This document shows positions 1-11,220 of a stretch of DNA of 64,000 nt, in pieces. This DNA comes from Schistocerca nitens. Taxonomy: Eukaryota > Arthropoda > Insecta > Orthoptera > Acrididae. Within the stretch, counting starts at the first letter, position 1. Every line of letters starts with the position of its first letter. Both the position numbers and the translations under genes were made by a program. The stretch covers positions 532,415,383 to 532,479,382 of the forward strand of contig NC_064621.1 of NCBI RefSeq assembly GCF_023898315.1. The letters are read 5' to 3'. A model generated the notes under the pieces. The model was not told the DNA's origin. It worked only from the letters and a program-made list of their open reading frames with translations, and made no database searches.

Positions 1-725
1 TTGGAACAGCAAGTTCCCTTGCCGGTCTAGGAATGGTAGAACGATGGGTTCGATGACGGTTTGGATGTACCGTGCACTATTCAGTGTCCCCTCGACGATC
101 ACCAGTGGTGTACGGCCAGTGTAGGAGATCGCTCCCCACACCATGATGCCGGGTGTTGGCCCTGTGTGCCTCGGTCGTATGCCGTCCTGATTGTGGCGCT
201 CACCTGCACGGCGCCAAACACGCATACGACCATCATTGGCACCAAGGCAGAAGCGACTCTCATCGCTGAAGACGACACGTCTCCATTCGTCCCTCCATTC
301 ACGCCTGTCGCGACACCACTGGAGGCGGGCTGCACGATGTTGGGGCGTGAGCGGAAGACGGCCTAACGGTGTGCGGGACCGTAGCCCAGCTTCATGGAGA
401 CGGTTGCGAATGGTCCTCGCCGATACCCCAGGAGCAACAGTGTTCCTAATTTGCTGGGAAGTGGCGGTGCGGTCCCCTACGGCACTGCGTAGGATCCTAC
501 GGTCTTCGCGTGCATCCGTGCGTCGCTGCGGTCCGGTCCCAGGTCGACGGGCACGTGCACCTTCCGCCGACCACTGGCGACAACATCGATGTACTGTGGA
601 GACTCACGCCCCACGTGTTGAGCAATTCGGCGGTACGTCCACCCGGCCTCCCGCATGCCCACTATACGCCCTCGCTCAAAGTCCGTCAACTGCACATACG
701 GTTCACGCCCACGCTGTCGCGGCAT
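1..725 (-). pseudogene. Tc1-like transposase, frameshifted and partial
   Basis: The protein would start at the ATG at 725-723 with MPRQRGREPYVQL. A helix-turn-helix follows (FERGRIVGMREAGWTYRRIA), which in Tc1 proteins binds the terminal repeat. Near 604 a one-base loss shifts the frame, so the first frame ends in an unrelated tail and stops at about 477. The other frame carries on to the window edge and still shows the DDE core: VVFSDESRF with the first catalytic Asp (about 250-275), and the GIMVWGAISYTG segment (about 120-150). The second Asp and the Glu would lie outside the window. Family role: cut-and-paste transposition. This copy cannot make a full protein. Confidence 0.85.
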
Positions 726-969
726 GCTACCAGTGTTAAAGACTGCGATGGAGCTCCGTATGCCACGGCAAACTGGCTGACACTGACGGCGGCGGTGCAC
801 AAATGCTGCGCAGCTAGCGCCATTCAACGGCCAACACCGCGGTTCCTGGTGTGTCCGCTGTGCCGTGCGTGTGATCATTGCTTGTACAGCCCTCTCGCAG
901 TGTCCGGAGCAAGTATGGTGAGTCTGACACACCGGTGTCAATGTGTTCTTTTTTCCATTTCCAGGAGTG
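1..969 (-). mobile_element. Tc1-like DNA transposon, one end, cut by the window edge
   Basis: The outer end lies at 969, where the terminal repeat finishes in CCAGGAGTG followed by a TA at 970-971, the usual Tc1/mariner target. The transposon reads leftwards, and its other end lies outside the window. About 245 bases of terminal repeat and leader precede the transposase start. The sequence is unusually GC-rich for this window, which fits a fairly young copy. Confidence 0.85.
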
Positions 970-984
970 TATTAACGAGTTCAG

Positions 985-2448
985 CAAAGAAAGAGACGAT
1001 GCGTAAAAAGAATGAGCACGCCTATATCAGAAATGTTAATAAGAAGTTAAGAAACAGTGGAAAAGCATACAAAATGCAGACCATAGGCAACAAAATCTGA
1101 AACTAGAGGAAAATGGAACTTCCGTGTACGGAAAAGTGTAAGTGGAAATGTACTGTGAAATTTACAGAAGAGGAACGGATGCACATGTTTAAAACCTATT
1201 GGTCGTTAAGTGATGTAAACAAGGTTAGGATATTCTCAATAATATGGGGCCCATTCAGCCAAAATATCGGTATATGAGTGTTGGTAGTGGAATGAAGCAA
1301 AGGGATAATAATAACGCCTTCATTTCCGTCCGAATGATCAGAAAGTCAGTGTGTACAAATTGTTTCTCAAGAACGCATTAAATATAAACGATCGCCATAT
1401 TAGGACGGTATAGGAAAAACGAAATAAGCTGGTATATGTTCTGCTCGAAGAGCATCGCCGAGGAAAACATGGCAGACAAATGAAAATTGACGAACATTTG
1501 AAGGAAGGTGTTAAAAACTTTAGCGATAAAATTCCAAAAATCGAAAATCATTACACTCGTGCCAACACCAGCAAACGATTGCGGACGTTCACAGAGACTA
1601 CATGGCTGACTGGAAAAAAATCCCGTTTGTAAACTATTTATTGTTTTATAGGATATTTACAGAATATTTTTACATTTCATTCTTTACACCCAAAAAAGAC
1701 TAACGTAAACGTGCTGTGCCTATGATAATGCTGAGGGGTGGGAGGGGGGAGTGAAAAAGAGAAGAGAAAGCATATATTGGAGAAAGAAATGTGCAGAAAG
1801 GAAAAGACGTATGGTAAGGATGAATAGAATGCTGCTGTCGCGGTGTGAGTTACAAGCAGTTATGCTTATGTAATGTCTCGGTTTTTATTACAAGTCTAAA
1901 TTAAATGTATTTAATGTTACAATTTACGATCTCGAGACTATTGAACGTGAATGTTTTGTTTGGGATGCATCCAACGGTCACAGAGGAATCAACAAATTGG
2001 GTTCCCGCGTTCTTCGGTTTTCCAATAAAAGTTCGTGGTTGCTTTGTACCTCTACGCTATATCTTTTCTCAACATAAAAATCATAAGCCATAAATACTTC
2101 ATCAGAGGCCACACGCAAAACGAGGGAGATTCTGTGCAATCGTTAATTGAGCGCCAAGTGAAACGACAGCTGAAGGGCGGCCCAATGTACACGCCGGTGT
2201 CATTCATTGCTGCTATCCACCGGGCTAAGAAAAACTGGAAATCATTAAATGTTACGGAATTGTGCTTTGAAGATTTTTTGGATATTAAAGCTTTAGCGAC
2301 TGTAATGGGGCCTCTGAATATGTGACAGGCTAAAATAGCGACAGCGAAAATTCTCAGAGTGGAACGCGAATCACGAACCACCCTTTTCTTCAAAACGTCT
2401 TATGAGGATGAGAACTTCAACGTGGTAAGTAACATGACCAGAAAGTAA
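985..2448 (+). pseudogene. Decayed copy of a multi-copy insect transposase-like ORF
   Basis: Read across several frames, the stretch keeps the order of a long protein that I recall as highly repeated in insect genomes. It has a Lys-rich start (NKKLRNSGKAYK, 1030-1070). Next is a cysteine segment PCTEKCKWKCTVKFTEEER (1114-1180), then VHRDYMADWKK (about 1590-1620) and NYLLFYRIFTE (1625-1660). FNVTIYDLETIERECFVWD follows (1908-1965), then LYLYAIS and KYFIRGHTQNEGDSVQSLIE (2035-2150). It ends KTSYEDENFNVVSNMTRK at 2448. An in-frame TGA at 2323-2325 and several frameshifts break it. The segment that in relatives carries a YSDNC-type motif appears to be missing near 2035. I cannot assign the superfamily with certainty, and host gene origin cannot be ruled out. 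Confidence 0.6.
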
Positions 2449-4085
2449 AAGATAATTGACCATATTACATTGACACGAGCTTCTCAGCAAAACCTCGAAT
2501 AGCAACCAACAAGAAACAAGACCGGCTTGAATTAATCCAGAAAAACCACATACCTCAATTTTATGCACCTTTTTATGAGCAGCTGTAATCTTTTTTGTGT
2601 TTCAATTAATCTTTTACAATTTGTTTTACATAAAGTATGCTATGAATGTGATCATTACTATTTCAGCCCTTTTTTTCTTTTCGACATGTTTTCTGTTTTT
2701 ATTGCCACTTTATAATCTAATACAAAATAATAAATGATGAGAGTAATTTTCCAGCGTGTCGGACAAGCACAATACGCTGGTCTATGCCAATTAATAATAC
2801 TACGTCCGATCGCCATATTCACCTACAAAATCTTGACCGTGCCCATGATACTGTAATCGGATCTTCGTGATAACTCCAAAGTACACAGGTGGGCATCTTG
2901 GATTTTTATACACTACAGTACTACTTGGGATAATGATTCATACAACTTCACTGGTAAAATAATGCTATATTCTATAAAATAATAGACTTTTTACTCATTC
3001 TCTCAACCGAAATGGCTACCGCCGATTACGCTCTAAAATAACGTGCGTCTATCTTCGGTCATTAAAAGAGAGCGAGTCCTTCCTCTTACCGAGGAACAGG
3101 AAAAACATCTTACGTTTTTTAACATTTGAAAATCAAAAATACATGACGGTAGACGCAGGCTCTACGCTGGGCTACCGCTTCACCTTCTCTCTTTGTCTCT
3201 GAAGAAAACGAAAACATAAAAGCAAGAAATGCGAAAGGTACATCACAAGTTGCGGGAAAAAATAATACTGTCATAAGAGCAAATTTGTGGTAAACATTGG
3301 GTAATCACATTTTTTGTAATAAACAGTAACGTCACAATTCCACTTATGTCAAGAAAATACACTGATTTTAGCAGCAACAGCGTCATAAGTGAAAATGAAT
3401 AGTTTTGATAAATTATGTCCACATCATAACAAGATGTTACTTTAACAAACTGTAGCAATTTGTTGGTTTGATATTATCATTCCAAAGAATTACAGCTGTT
3501 TCTCAGCTTCAAAATCATGATTTTCGAGTTATGGCGTTATTGTTGTAAACGATCGATAAGTAACTCATTAGGAATGGGATGTTGGCGGGAAAGGTCAAAC
3601 AAGTGAGAAAGGCATAATGTTGATTTATTATTAACCACCGCCGTCATACAACTAATTCTTTTCGGCGTAAATCGATTCCGCATTAACTTGTTAGCATATC
3701 TACCAAGTTTCGCTTCCATATGATAATTACAGCCGATACTGGACCTCCGTGAGTAGTTGCACTTGAATTATAACGACAGCGTAATAACACAGAAGTAGTG
3801 CGTGCAGAGCGAGCTGGCTACTATATACCTCAGGTGAGCAAGTTACTAACCCTCCCCCTTCAGTGTACGCTATGCACTCCTTTGTCGCATCATAAGTACT
3901 CCGTTGCACATTTTGCGAGTAGTACCTCCGCGCACATCCGAGAATTACGGTTATTAATTCGTAAGTCACTGCACTGTTTGAATGTGACCGTTCTTCACTT
4001 TTGTTGGTTTTGTTAGCCATACTGCATTCAGAAATACTGTGGTTTTGCCGTCTTAACTTGTGTGGATGTCAGCAGATTTACTTGC
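2449..4085. other. A+T-rich DNA, nothing recognised
   Basis: No open frame longer than about 100 codons and no terminal repeats, tRNA-like boxes or known transposon motifs were seen on either strand. The short open frames here have no recognisable domain. Confidence 0.5.
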
Positions 4086-4101
4086 AACACGACTAGGGTT
4101 C

Positions 4102-4301
4102 AAATGGTTCAAATGGCTCTGAGCACTATGAGACTCAACTGCTTAGGTCATAAGTCCCCTAGAACTTAGAACTACTTAAACCTAACGAACCTAAGGACAA
4201 CACACCCATCCATGCCCGAGGCAGGATTCGAACCTGCGACCGTAGCGGTCGCGCGGTTCCAGACTGTAGCGCCAGAACCGCTCGGCCACCAGCGGCCGGC
4301 G
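4102..4301 (-). mobile_element. SINE-A, tRNA-derived, full length with target duplication
   Basis: The sense strand is the minus strand. Its tRNA-like head at the 4301 side has an A-box-like GGCCGAGCGGTTCTGG and a B box GGTTCGAATCC, the internal Pol III promoter. The body ends in GAGCCATTTGAACC. A 16-base duplication AACACGACTAGGGTTC flanks it at 4086-4101 and 4302-4317, which marks a LINE-driven insertion. There is no coding capacity. Confidence 0.93.
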
Positions 4302-4317
4302 AACACGACTAGGGTTC

Positions 4318-5389
4318 CTACATTTTTCAGTAAATACGTATACATTTCAAAAATTACATAAAAACCTTTTTTGGAACGCAGTGTTCAAATACACACAATA
4401 CGAGAGCCAGACAACAGCTGAACTTATCAAATTAATCAATAGAGAAGCAGAATTTGTGAAACTCGCAATAGTGAATTACGTACCAGCTGAAGCCTAATCG
4501 CGTAAAGATGTCGGCGTTTTATGATAGTTTACTGAACGAGTTGATGGTTTACTAGAACATTACAAGTGAGCGACGAAACACATTTATCTCCGAAAGCCAA
4601 TACCTACATGACCGGTTACGTGGTTCTCCTGTCGTGGAAATGTAACGTGACAAGAACGGGAGCCTATAAAGAAACTTCATCGCGAATCTGGTGACATGTA
4701 AGTGATTTTTTAATGGTTGTGACTCAGTTCATGACAAGGCACACATTTCTCCAACGCCGAAATGTTCAAATAGGCATTGATCAGTGCAGAAAGTCTTAAC
4801 TATTTCTTGGATGATAAGGACGTATTTGTTTCCTAATTTCTGGAATGCAGCCGTACCGCCAACAGCGAACAATATACTGAAACGCTAAAGTAACTTGCAG
4901 AAGCCATTAAGACGAAGAAACCACTAATGAAAACACACATGAAACTGCAAGCGATACTAACTCACTGTATCTACGCATGAACGTTTACGTCTTTCCCCGG
5001 TCCATCGTAGGCACTGGATTTGACATCATCCGATTTCTGTCTGATTCAATATAGGACAGTCTTCGGGTGCGAAGATCTGATGAGACTGACGAGCCGAAAA
5101 TGGCTGTGAAGCGGGTACGATACTGCACTGCACATCCAACGGTTCGAGACTTGGCTTCAATTGGGGTACAATGCGTCTCTCTTAATGGAGCCCCCCACAA
5201 ATTATAAGTGCTAATCCAACTTTAGGCAAGGTGCGATCTCTCGTGTATTACATTTCGTAGAGCCACCGCACTCCTGCTCCCTTCCAGTTTTTTTCTGGAC
5301 CTTTGTGGCATAGCAGATCGTAGCTGCCCTGGCAGCCCAAATAATAATATTATACATAGATGTGTGGAACCGTACAAGTAGTGTCAGGT
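4318..5389. other. Non-coding DNA, nothing recognised
   Basis: No feature can be supported here. The stretch ends in a 19-base G run at 5390-5408. Confidence 0.5.
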
Positions 5390-5408
5390 GGGGGGGGGGG
5401 GGGGGGGG

Positions 5409-5668
5409 CACGACGTTGGGATCACGGGTTTACTTCAAATTTTGCACAGCTTTAGTAGGCCTTTAAAATAACATAATGTGTGCAAGTAATAAGGTGCACT
5501 ACTCTGGCAATTCCGGGAAAATCGCAAGAGAAGATTTACGCGTCTGTTACGTAACAGATGTAACTGCGTAGGTGCCGGACTTCATTGCGGTCAAGTGGTT
5601 AGCATTCGAGCTTTGTAAGACGAACGTGTGCGAGACAGTGGTTCGACTCTCGTTCAAACCTTCATTTT
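5409..5668 (+). repeat. tRNA-like repeat, left arm of a large inverted pair
   Basis: This arm matches 6086-6338 in inverted orientation over about 250 bases. It holds an A-box-like stretch GGTCAAGTGGTTAGC at about 5590-5604 and a B-box-like GTGGTTCGACTCTC at about 5639-5652, spaced as in a tRNA-derived SINE. The upstream shared blocks include TTTAGTAGGCC and GGTGCACTACTCTGGCAATT. No target duplication was seen. Confidence 0.65.
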
Positions 5669-6085
5669 TGTACCACATGTGTAAATTTTGTGATATTCAA
5701 AAAATTTGTACCTATACAATTCGTTCTTGCTACATTGGAACATCCTACCGCTACGCATACGCATGTCAACTCCTCTACGTCTGCACCTCGAAGCGTCGAG
5801 GTGCAAAGTAGTTCCGGGTACCTTAACAGACAGAACGTGTAAGAGGTTTCGCAAATCACGACAGGCACACATTTCCAGGAAAACTCTATGCGTTTCTACA
5901 TTTTCTTATAAATATGTTTGTCCCAATTAATAAATTTAATTGAAAATAGTAAGCAGTCAAATAACATGAAATTCACTGAAACTTCATGCAAATACACCTG
6001 TTTTTTTTAATTATATTACCTTTCAAATGTCATAAATGAAATAATATGGCCAATGATCAAAAATATATAGATTAAAATTTAAATT

Positions 6086-6338
6086 TTTTGCAGGAGTGAA
6101 TCGTCGTCTCATACACTCTCGTCATACGAAGCTCGAACGCTAACCACTGATCCACTATGAACTCTAACGCCTGATACCTATGCACGGATACATGTTACAT
6201 GATAAAAGCATAAAACTTCTCTTACGATTTTCTCGGAATTGCCAGAGAAGATGCACCTTACTACTTGCACATTATACTGTTCTAATGGCCTACTAAAGGT
6301 GTACAAAGTCTGAAGTAAATCTGTGATCACAACGTCGA
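6086..6338 (-). repeat. tRNA-like repeat, right arm of the inverted pair
   Basis: This is the reverse complement partner of 5409-5668. On the minus strand it reads GATCAGTGGTTAGCGTTCGAG (shortened here to its A-box region), then CTCTGGCAATTCC on the outer side, in the same order as the left arm. About 417 bases separate the arms. The B box has decayed (ACGATTCACTCC). Confidence 0.6.
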
Positions 6339-7832
6339 GGCTTCCTCTTGTAAGATCCGTGACAGTCAGAACAGTACTGCGGTGCTGTCACAGTTCCGGA
6401 TAACAGGTCACGCACCCAAACTTTTCCGTTAAAGCGAGTAAACAATCGCTGTTATCTTACCCAAGAATAGTTCATCACTATTATGAAGAACCGCCGAGAT
6501 ACAACTAGGTGATGAGGCTATTTTCCGTAATTCTTCTTTGCAAATGAAGTAGAACTGTTTAATGGCAGCTGTCCATTGCTTGTCTTCCAGATTCAATTCT
6601 CCCACGAACATTAGACTTTTTTTCTGGTTACTTAAGGTAAATTTTATCTCTTACGGTGTATTATGTAGGGGGAAAAATCCCAACTGCTCAGAGATTCGGA
6701 TTGCACATTTTTCTTATGTCCAGCTGGTAACTGGGTGGGTTAAGTAGGTTCATAACTCTGAAGGTAGGGGCGAATCACCTGAAATAAAAAGTTAGTAAAT
6801 CACTGTAGTGTTCAAACCGACCTTCATGTAGCTCACTGCTTCATTTTCTTCTTAATCCACCGCTAGGGTGTATTCAGCAATGAATACGGCGATGTCCCCC
6901 TCATATTGTGTATCAGGTGATGTATGAGGACTACTACAGTTTCAGAGTTCAGGATAGAAGAGTAATACTTATTACTGAGATCGACCAGGGAGGCATATGC
7001 GTGAAGTTGTACGGTGTGCAGCGACAGTGTTTTCTGGCAGTAAGCGAACAACCACGCATTTAGATTAAAAACCTGATTTTAGACACAAAGTGCCTCCATG
7101 TGTTCATTATTCCAAAAAAAAAAAATTACAGATATCTTCTACTTACACCTTTGAAAAATGAGTACGACGAGTAACGATATTCAACGGTGTAGTATTTTCG
7201 TCAGTTTATCGTGGCTTTGTTACCTTAGATAGGAGATCCAGTCCACGTACATCTGTAACCTTATTACTGTGTATTATAGCAACCATTACGTAAGCTTGAT
7301 AGTGACAATTAACTAGAAATTGTGCTTACAACCAATATAACTGACTGACAGCCATAAGCGAAAGTGATCATGTTCAGAGCAGTTCGGACGTTGCCGACCA
7401 TGAAGGGGAAGTCTGCGCTAACTGAATGTAGAAAAAATAGCCGATGTCGCTTTTGAACCTCGTCTCCGTATCTCTGGCAGTATAAGAATTTTTCAAATTT
7501 GTCTTCAGATGAATGTACGAAGAAAACAATATTCACCTTTGGAAGGTGCATTCCTCCATTCATTCGTAGTCGAATTACAATAGTACGGACTCCACTCCAC
7601 GACAATCAATACCATCTCCCCATCTCCACGATTGCCCCCCCCCCCCCCTTCTAGAGACAATTCCAGACGTCTGATCCTTATCTTACGATGCAGTTTATGT
7701 CGCTCCTGCCCTGCAGGTAAGGCCATATAAAGTGCTTGCCGTGCAGAGGTCGACCTTTCCACTAGCATGCTACAAACTCTCCCTGTGCTTTGGTCATCAA
7801 ACCATTGAAATGCCACTATGGTACTTCCAATG
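6339..7832. other. Non-coding DNA, nothing recognised
   Basis: Contains a C run at 7635-7648. No coding or mobile motif was identified. The open frames here lack any recognisable domain. Confidence 0.45.
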
Positions 7833-7994
7833 TTAGTATTAAGAAAACAGTCTTAATCGCGTTTTTTATTTATTTATTGGACGCCACCAGCAGTCGACCA
7901 TATGTTCGCCCTGAAGATGGCCCCTGTGATGGGCTGAAACCGGTCGGCACTAAATAAATAAAAAACGCGATTAAGACTGTTTTCTTAATACTAA
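7833..7994 (+). repeat. Fold-back element with 44-base arms and a hammerhead-like core
   Basis: The arms at 7833-7876 and 7951-7994 are perfect inverted repeats (outer end TTAGTATTAAGAAAACAG). Between them lies CTGAAGA (7911-7917), then a short hairpin GGCCC/GGGCT, then GAAAC and CGGTC. The order CUGANGA, stem, GAAA, short stem, GUC is that of a type I hammerhead ribozyme, and the arms would extend stem I. One extra U sits before stem II, so activity is not assured. Penelope-like elements are known to carry such motifs. Confidence 0.6.
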
Positions 7995-8474
7995 GTTAAT
8001 TTACACTAATCGCTGTTACTCCATAACCATGTTGTCCAAACTTCCAATGTTAGTGAAGCAGCGGTCCTTGGCTGACCTGGTGAACACATCCGAGTATTCC
8101 ACCTTGCAAAACCGGATGTGGCATTAACTTGTTAACTTCTACAATACACCATACCTCGCTACGAAGGGAGTCTACACATCAGACACTATGCGTGTGATGA
8201 ACCTTTGTCAATTGGAAGGTGGGAATGCTCTATTCCCGCACAGATTTCCGCTAAACGTGTAGAGATTCTTCTTATACATTTTACGCTACTGCCCAGTAGT
8301 ACATGACGGAGAGTTCAACTCGGTAGAGGTCTGTAAGATGCTCGAAAACGGCTGAGGTGAAACGCCCAAATCATGAAAAAATGGGTCGTTTCCTTGGGAA
8401 ACTACTCCGGGATTCTTGAAGTCAGTTGACACATAGGATCAGCAGCTGGATAAAATTATAACGAATAACGACAC

Positions 8475-8801
8475 CTCGCTCGCTTCAACTAGATTGTAAT
8501 ATCCTGCTACGTTGTGGAACGAGTCAGTAAAGGCACAAACGAACACGAGGATCTGTGAACTTAGACCACCCAACAACGCGCCGATGGTAGGAATTGCAAT
8601 TGTCAGTATCTGCAGGAGAGCAAAAGCGCGTTTAGTAAATCGCATTTTGTCAGTCGAAGGCGCGGACTGTGACGAGCGCGTTGCCTTGTAGAAGCCGTAC
8701 GAGTCTGGCAACCCTACACCGGCGCCAACATCTGCCAGGCAGCGAATGCTAGACACCGTGTAGTTCTCGCCTGTTGTATCACTTGTCACGCTAGCTACCA
8801 T
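8475..8801 (-). CDS. Possible host exon, cation-efflux (SLC30-like) N-terminus
   Basis: An open frame starts at the ATG at 8801 and runs leftwards. A GT-containing donor-like AG|GTG at about 8475 would end a 109-codon exon; if unspliced, the frame stops at 8439. Residues about 55-110 hold two hydrophobic segments. The second contains AFTDSFHNVAGYY, resembling the DSFHxLSD block of zinc transporters of the cation-diffusion family (second membrane segment), although the second Asp is replaced. If real, it would move zinc out of the cytosol. No other exon is seen within the window, and no transposon signature surrounds it (8040-9047). A chance open frame remains quite possible. Confidence 0.3.
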
Positions 8802-9192
8802 ATATGAAGCTAATCATTTCGTCTGCAAGTCGAGAAGGGATTCTCGAGTCACAGCCATGAAGGAATGGTAGTATTTGAAACTACTTTGATGATTGTAATC
8901 TTTTTCACATCAATATCTCATTTGTCACTGTGTGCATCACAGCACGAGAAAATACTTTTTATTTGTTATTGGATTAACAGTCGGGAACAAAACCTGTCTA
9001 GATCACTGTAAAATAGTTATACTTTTGCCACTACATTAGGGTTATTACGAGGGGCGTTCAATGAGTAATGCTAGACTTTTTTTCTCAACCAACTGTGGTT
9101 GAAAATAAGCCGAATTTGTTGTGGGACATCGTGGAATATTCCCGCTTCAGCCCCTATACTTTCCTGAAGTTCCGATAGGTGACGGCGATGTA

Positions 9193-10171
9193 GTAATAGA
9201 ACCCAGTACGTTGTCCTCGATGGTGAGTGTTCATTGGAGGTGAGGGTATTATTTGGAGTGCCCCAGGGAAGTGTGGTAGGTCCGCTGTTGTTTTCTATCT
9301 AAATAAATGATCTTTTGGGTAGGGTGGATAGCAATGTGCGGCTGTTTGCTAATGAAGCTGTGGTGTATGGGAAGTTGAGTGACTGTAGGAAGATACAAGA
9401 TTACTTGGACAGGATTTGTGATTGGTGTAAAGAATGGCAGCTAACTCTAAATATAAATAAACGTAAATTATTGCAGATGGATAGGAAAAAGAATCCCGTA
9501 ATGTTTGAATACTCCATTAGTAGTGTATCGCTTGACACAGTCACGTCGATTAAATATTTGGGCGTAACATTGGAGAGCGATATGAAGTGGGACAAGCATG
9601 TAATGGCAGTTTGGGGAAGGCAGATAGTCGTCTTCGATTCACTGGTAGAATTTTGGGAAGATGTGGTTCATCTGTAAAGGAGACTGCTTATAAAACACTA
9701 ATACGATCTATTCTTGAGTACTGCTCGAGCGTTTGGGATCCCTATCAGGTCGGATTGAGGGAGGACATATAAGCAATTCAGAGGCGGGCTGCTAGATTTG
9801 TTACTGGTAGGTTTGATCATCACGCGAGTGTTACGGAAATGCAACAGGAACTCGGGTGGGAGCCTCTAGAGGAAAGGAGGCGTTCTTTTCGTGAATCGCT
9901 ACTGAGGAAATTTAGAGAACCAGCATTTGAGGCTGACTGGAGTACAATTTTACTGCCGCCAACTTATATTTCGCGGAAAGACCACAAAAATAACATAAGA
10001 GATTAGGACTCGTACAAAGGCATATAGGCAGTCATTTTTCCCTCGTTCTGTTTGGGAGTGGAACAGGGAGAGAAGGTGCTAGTTGTGGTACGAGGTACCC
10101 TCCGCCACGCACCGTATGGTGGATTGCGGAGTATTTATGTAGATGTAAATGTAGATGTAGATGTAGATATA
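9193..10171 (+). mobile_element. 5'-truncated Jockey/CR1-like non-LTR retrotransposon, nested
   Basis: It interrupts the surrounding mariner. The 3' end is a (TAGATG)n tail at about 10136-10175, and GATGTA at 9187-9192 and 10172-10177 may be the target duplication, though the tail sequence blurs it. Only the 3' half of the element is present, as expected for incomplete target-primed reverse transcription. Confidence 0.85.
9197..10025 (+). pseudogene. Non-LTR reverse transcriptase, C-terminal half
   Basis: The reading includes LFGVPQGSVVGPLLF (palm motif, 9257-9300), then NVRLFANEAVVYGKL where the YADD-type catalytic pair has become ANE (9331-9377). The thumb-like CDWCKEWQLTLNINKRK follows (9418-9468), then IKYLGVTLESDMKWDKHV (9550-9602). 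After a frameshift near 9605 come LIRSILEYCSSVWDP (9705-9749) and the terminal ELGWEPLEERRRSFRES (9852-9900). TAA stops in the palm (9301-9303) and later also disrupt it. In an intact element this enzyme copies the element RNA into the nicked target. Here it is dead by both stops and loss of catalytic Asp. Confidence 0.85.
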
Positions 10172-10869
10172 GATGTACGCAGCCTTCCAAATGGCGGCTA
10201 CGACGGGGGAGAGCTGTCATTGAGTTTGTTTTGGCAGAAAACCAGAGCATCGCATACATTCATAGGCGCTTACAGAATGCACGGCGAGTCGTTGGGCCAG
10301 GCGTGTGTCCTCATCGCAACAATGTCGCGCTAAACAAGTGTCCGATGTTCCGCGTGCCTGCCGGCTGCTCACAGCTGTGACTCCTGCATTGCAGTGAGTG
10401 GTGATTCTCATTCTAGGAGATCGGCGGGTCACAATCTGACAACTGGACGTCTCTGTTGCTAGTGCTGACACAGTCGAGAGCAGCTCACAAAACTTCATTG
10501 ACCTGTTCTTCCTCATCCAACCTACAACTCGGATCTCGCACCTTACGACTTCCATCTGTGTAGCCCAATGAAGGATTCACTCCGTAGAAAACAGTACTCG
10601 GTTGATGGGGAGGTTACTGATGCAGCAACAGCTTGGCTCTGGCTCCGACGTCGACCAGTACAGTAATACCATGTGGGCGCACACGTGCCTCCTCCTCCTC
10701 CCCCCCACCCCCGTCTCCCTCACTAGAGTGGCGTAACGCCGTAGCAGTGGACAGAGGGTTTTGCAGCCAAGTAATAGGATATAATGCGGTGTACTGGACT
10801 CTTGAATAAAACCAAGCTGATTTCGGAAAAAAATGTGTTGCATTACTCATTCAACGCCCCTCGTTGAAA

Positions 10870-11220
10870 AGGACAGAGAGCGAAAAATGGTACGTTTGGT
10901 CACGGGGTGCTTCAGTATGCGCAAGAGCGTTGGGGAGATGCTCAACAAACTCAAGTGTCAGACGCTACGATAGTGGCGTTGTGTATCACGGAGAGGTTCC
11001 CTGTCTCATTTCCGAGAGCTTGGGTTCCAAGTAACGTCGTGCAACATTACTTCATGTGTCTCGCGAAATGACCACGACGAGAAAATAAGAGCCCATGTCG
11101 ATTGTCTTTCTTTCAACGCACCGTACGTGAATGCAATAGGGAAGGGATGGAAATGACACTCGCACCAGATGCACTCTTGAGTCACGGACCGTAATGTGGC
11201 TTGCGAGATATGGCTGCAGA
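10870..11220 (+). mobile_element. Fragment of a second Jockey/CR1-like element, 3' end
   Basis: The block holds the C-terminal tail of the same kind of reverse transcriptase ORF: TGCFSMRKSVGEMLNKLKC (about 10900-10960) and SRNDHDEKIRAHVDCLSF (about 11063-11115). A GTCACGGACCGTAATGTGG stretch follows just before its 3' end, comparable to the tail of the element at 9193-10171. Frame breaks are present, and no (TAGATG)n tail is left. Confidence 0.65.

Larger units (their letters stand above)
9048..10863 (+). mobile_element. Mariner-type element, deleted and split by a non-LTR insertion
   Basis: The ends are inverted: CGAGGGGCGTTCAATGAGTA at 9048 and the complementary CATTCAACGCCCCTCG ending at 10863. 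TA precedes the left end and TT follows the right. The left arm runs to about 9192 and resumes at 10178. The transposase is reduced to an N-terminal piece RAVIEFVLAENQSI (about 10208-10250) and C-terminal shreds (about 10470-10700). The catalytic middle is deleted, so the copy cannot move by itself. Confidence 0.85.

Noticed and set aside
99..335. A separate minus-strand 78-codon gene
   Set aside because: It is another frame of the Tc1-like transposase region.
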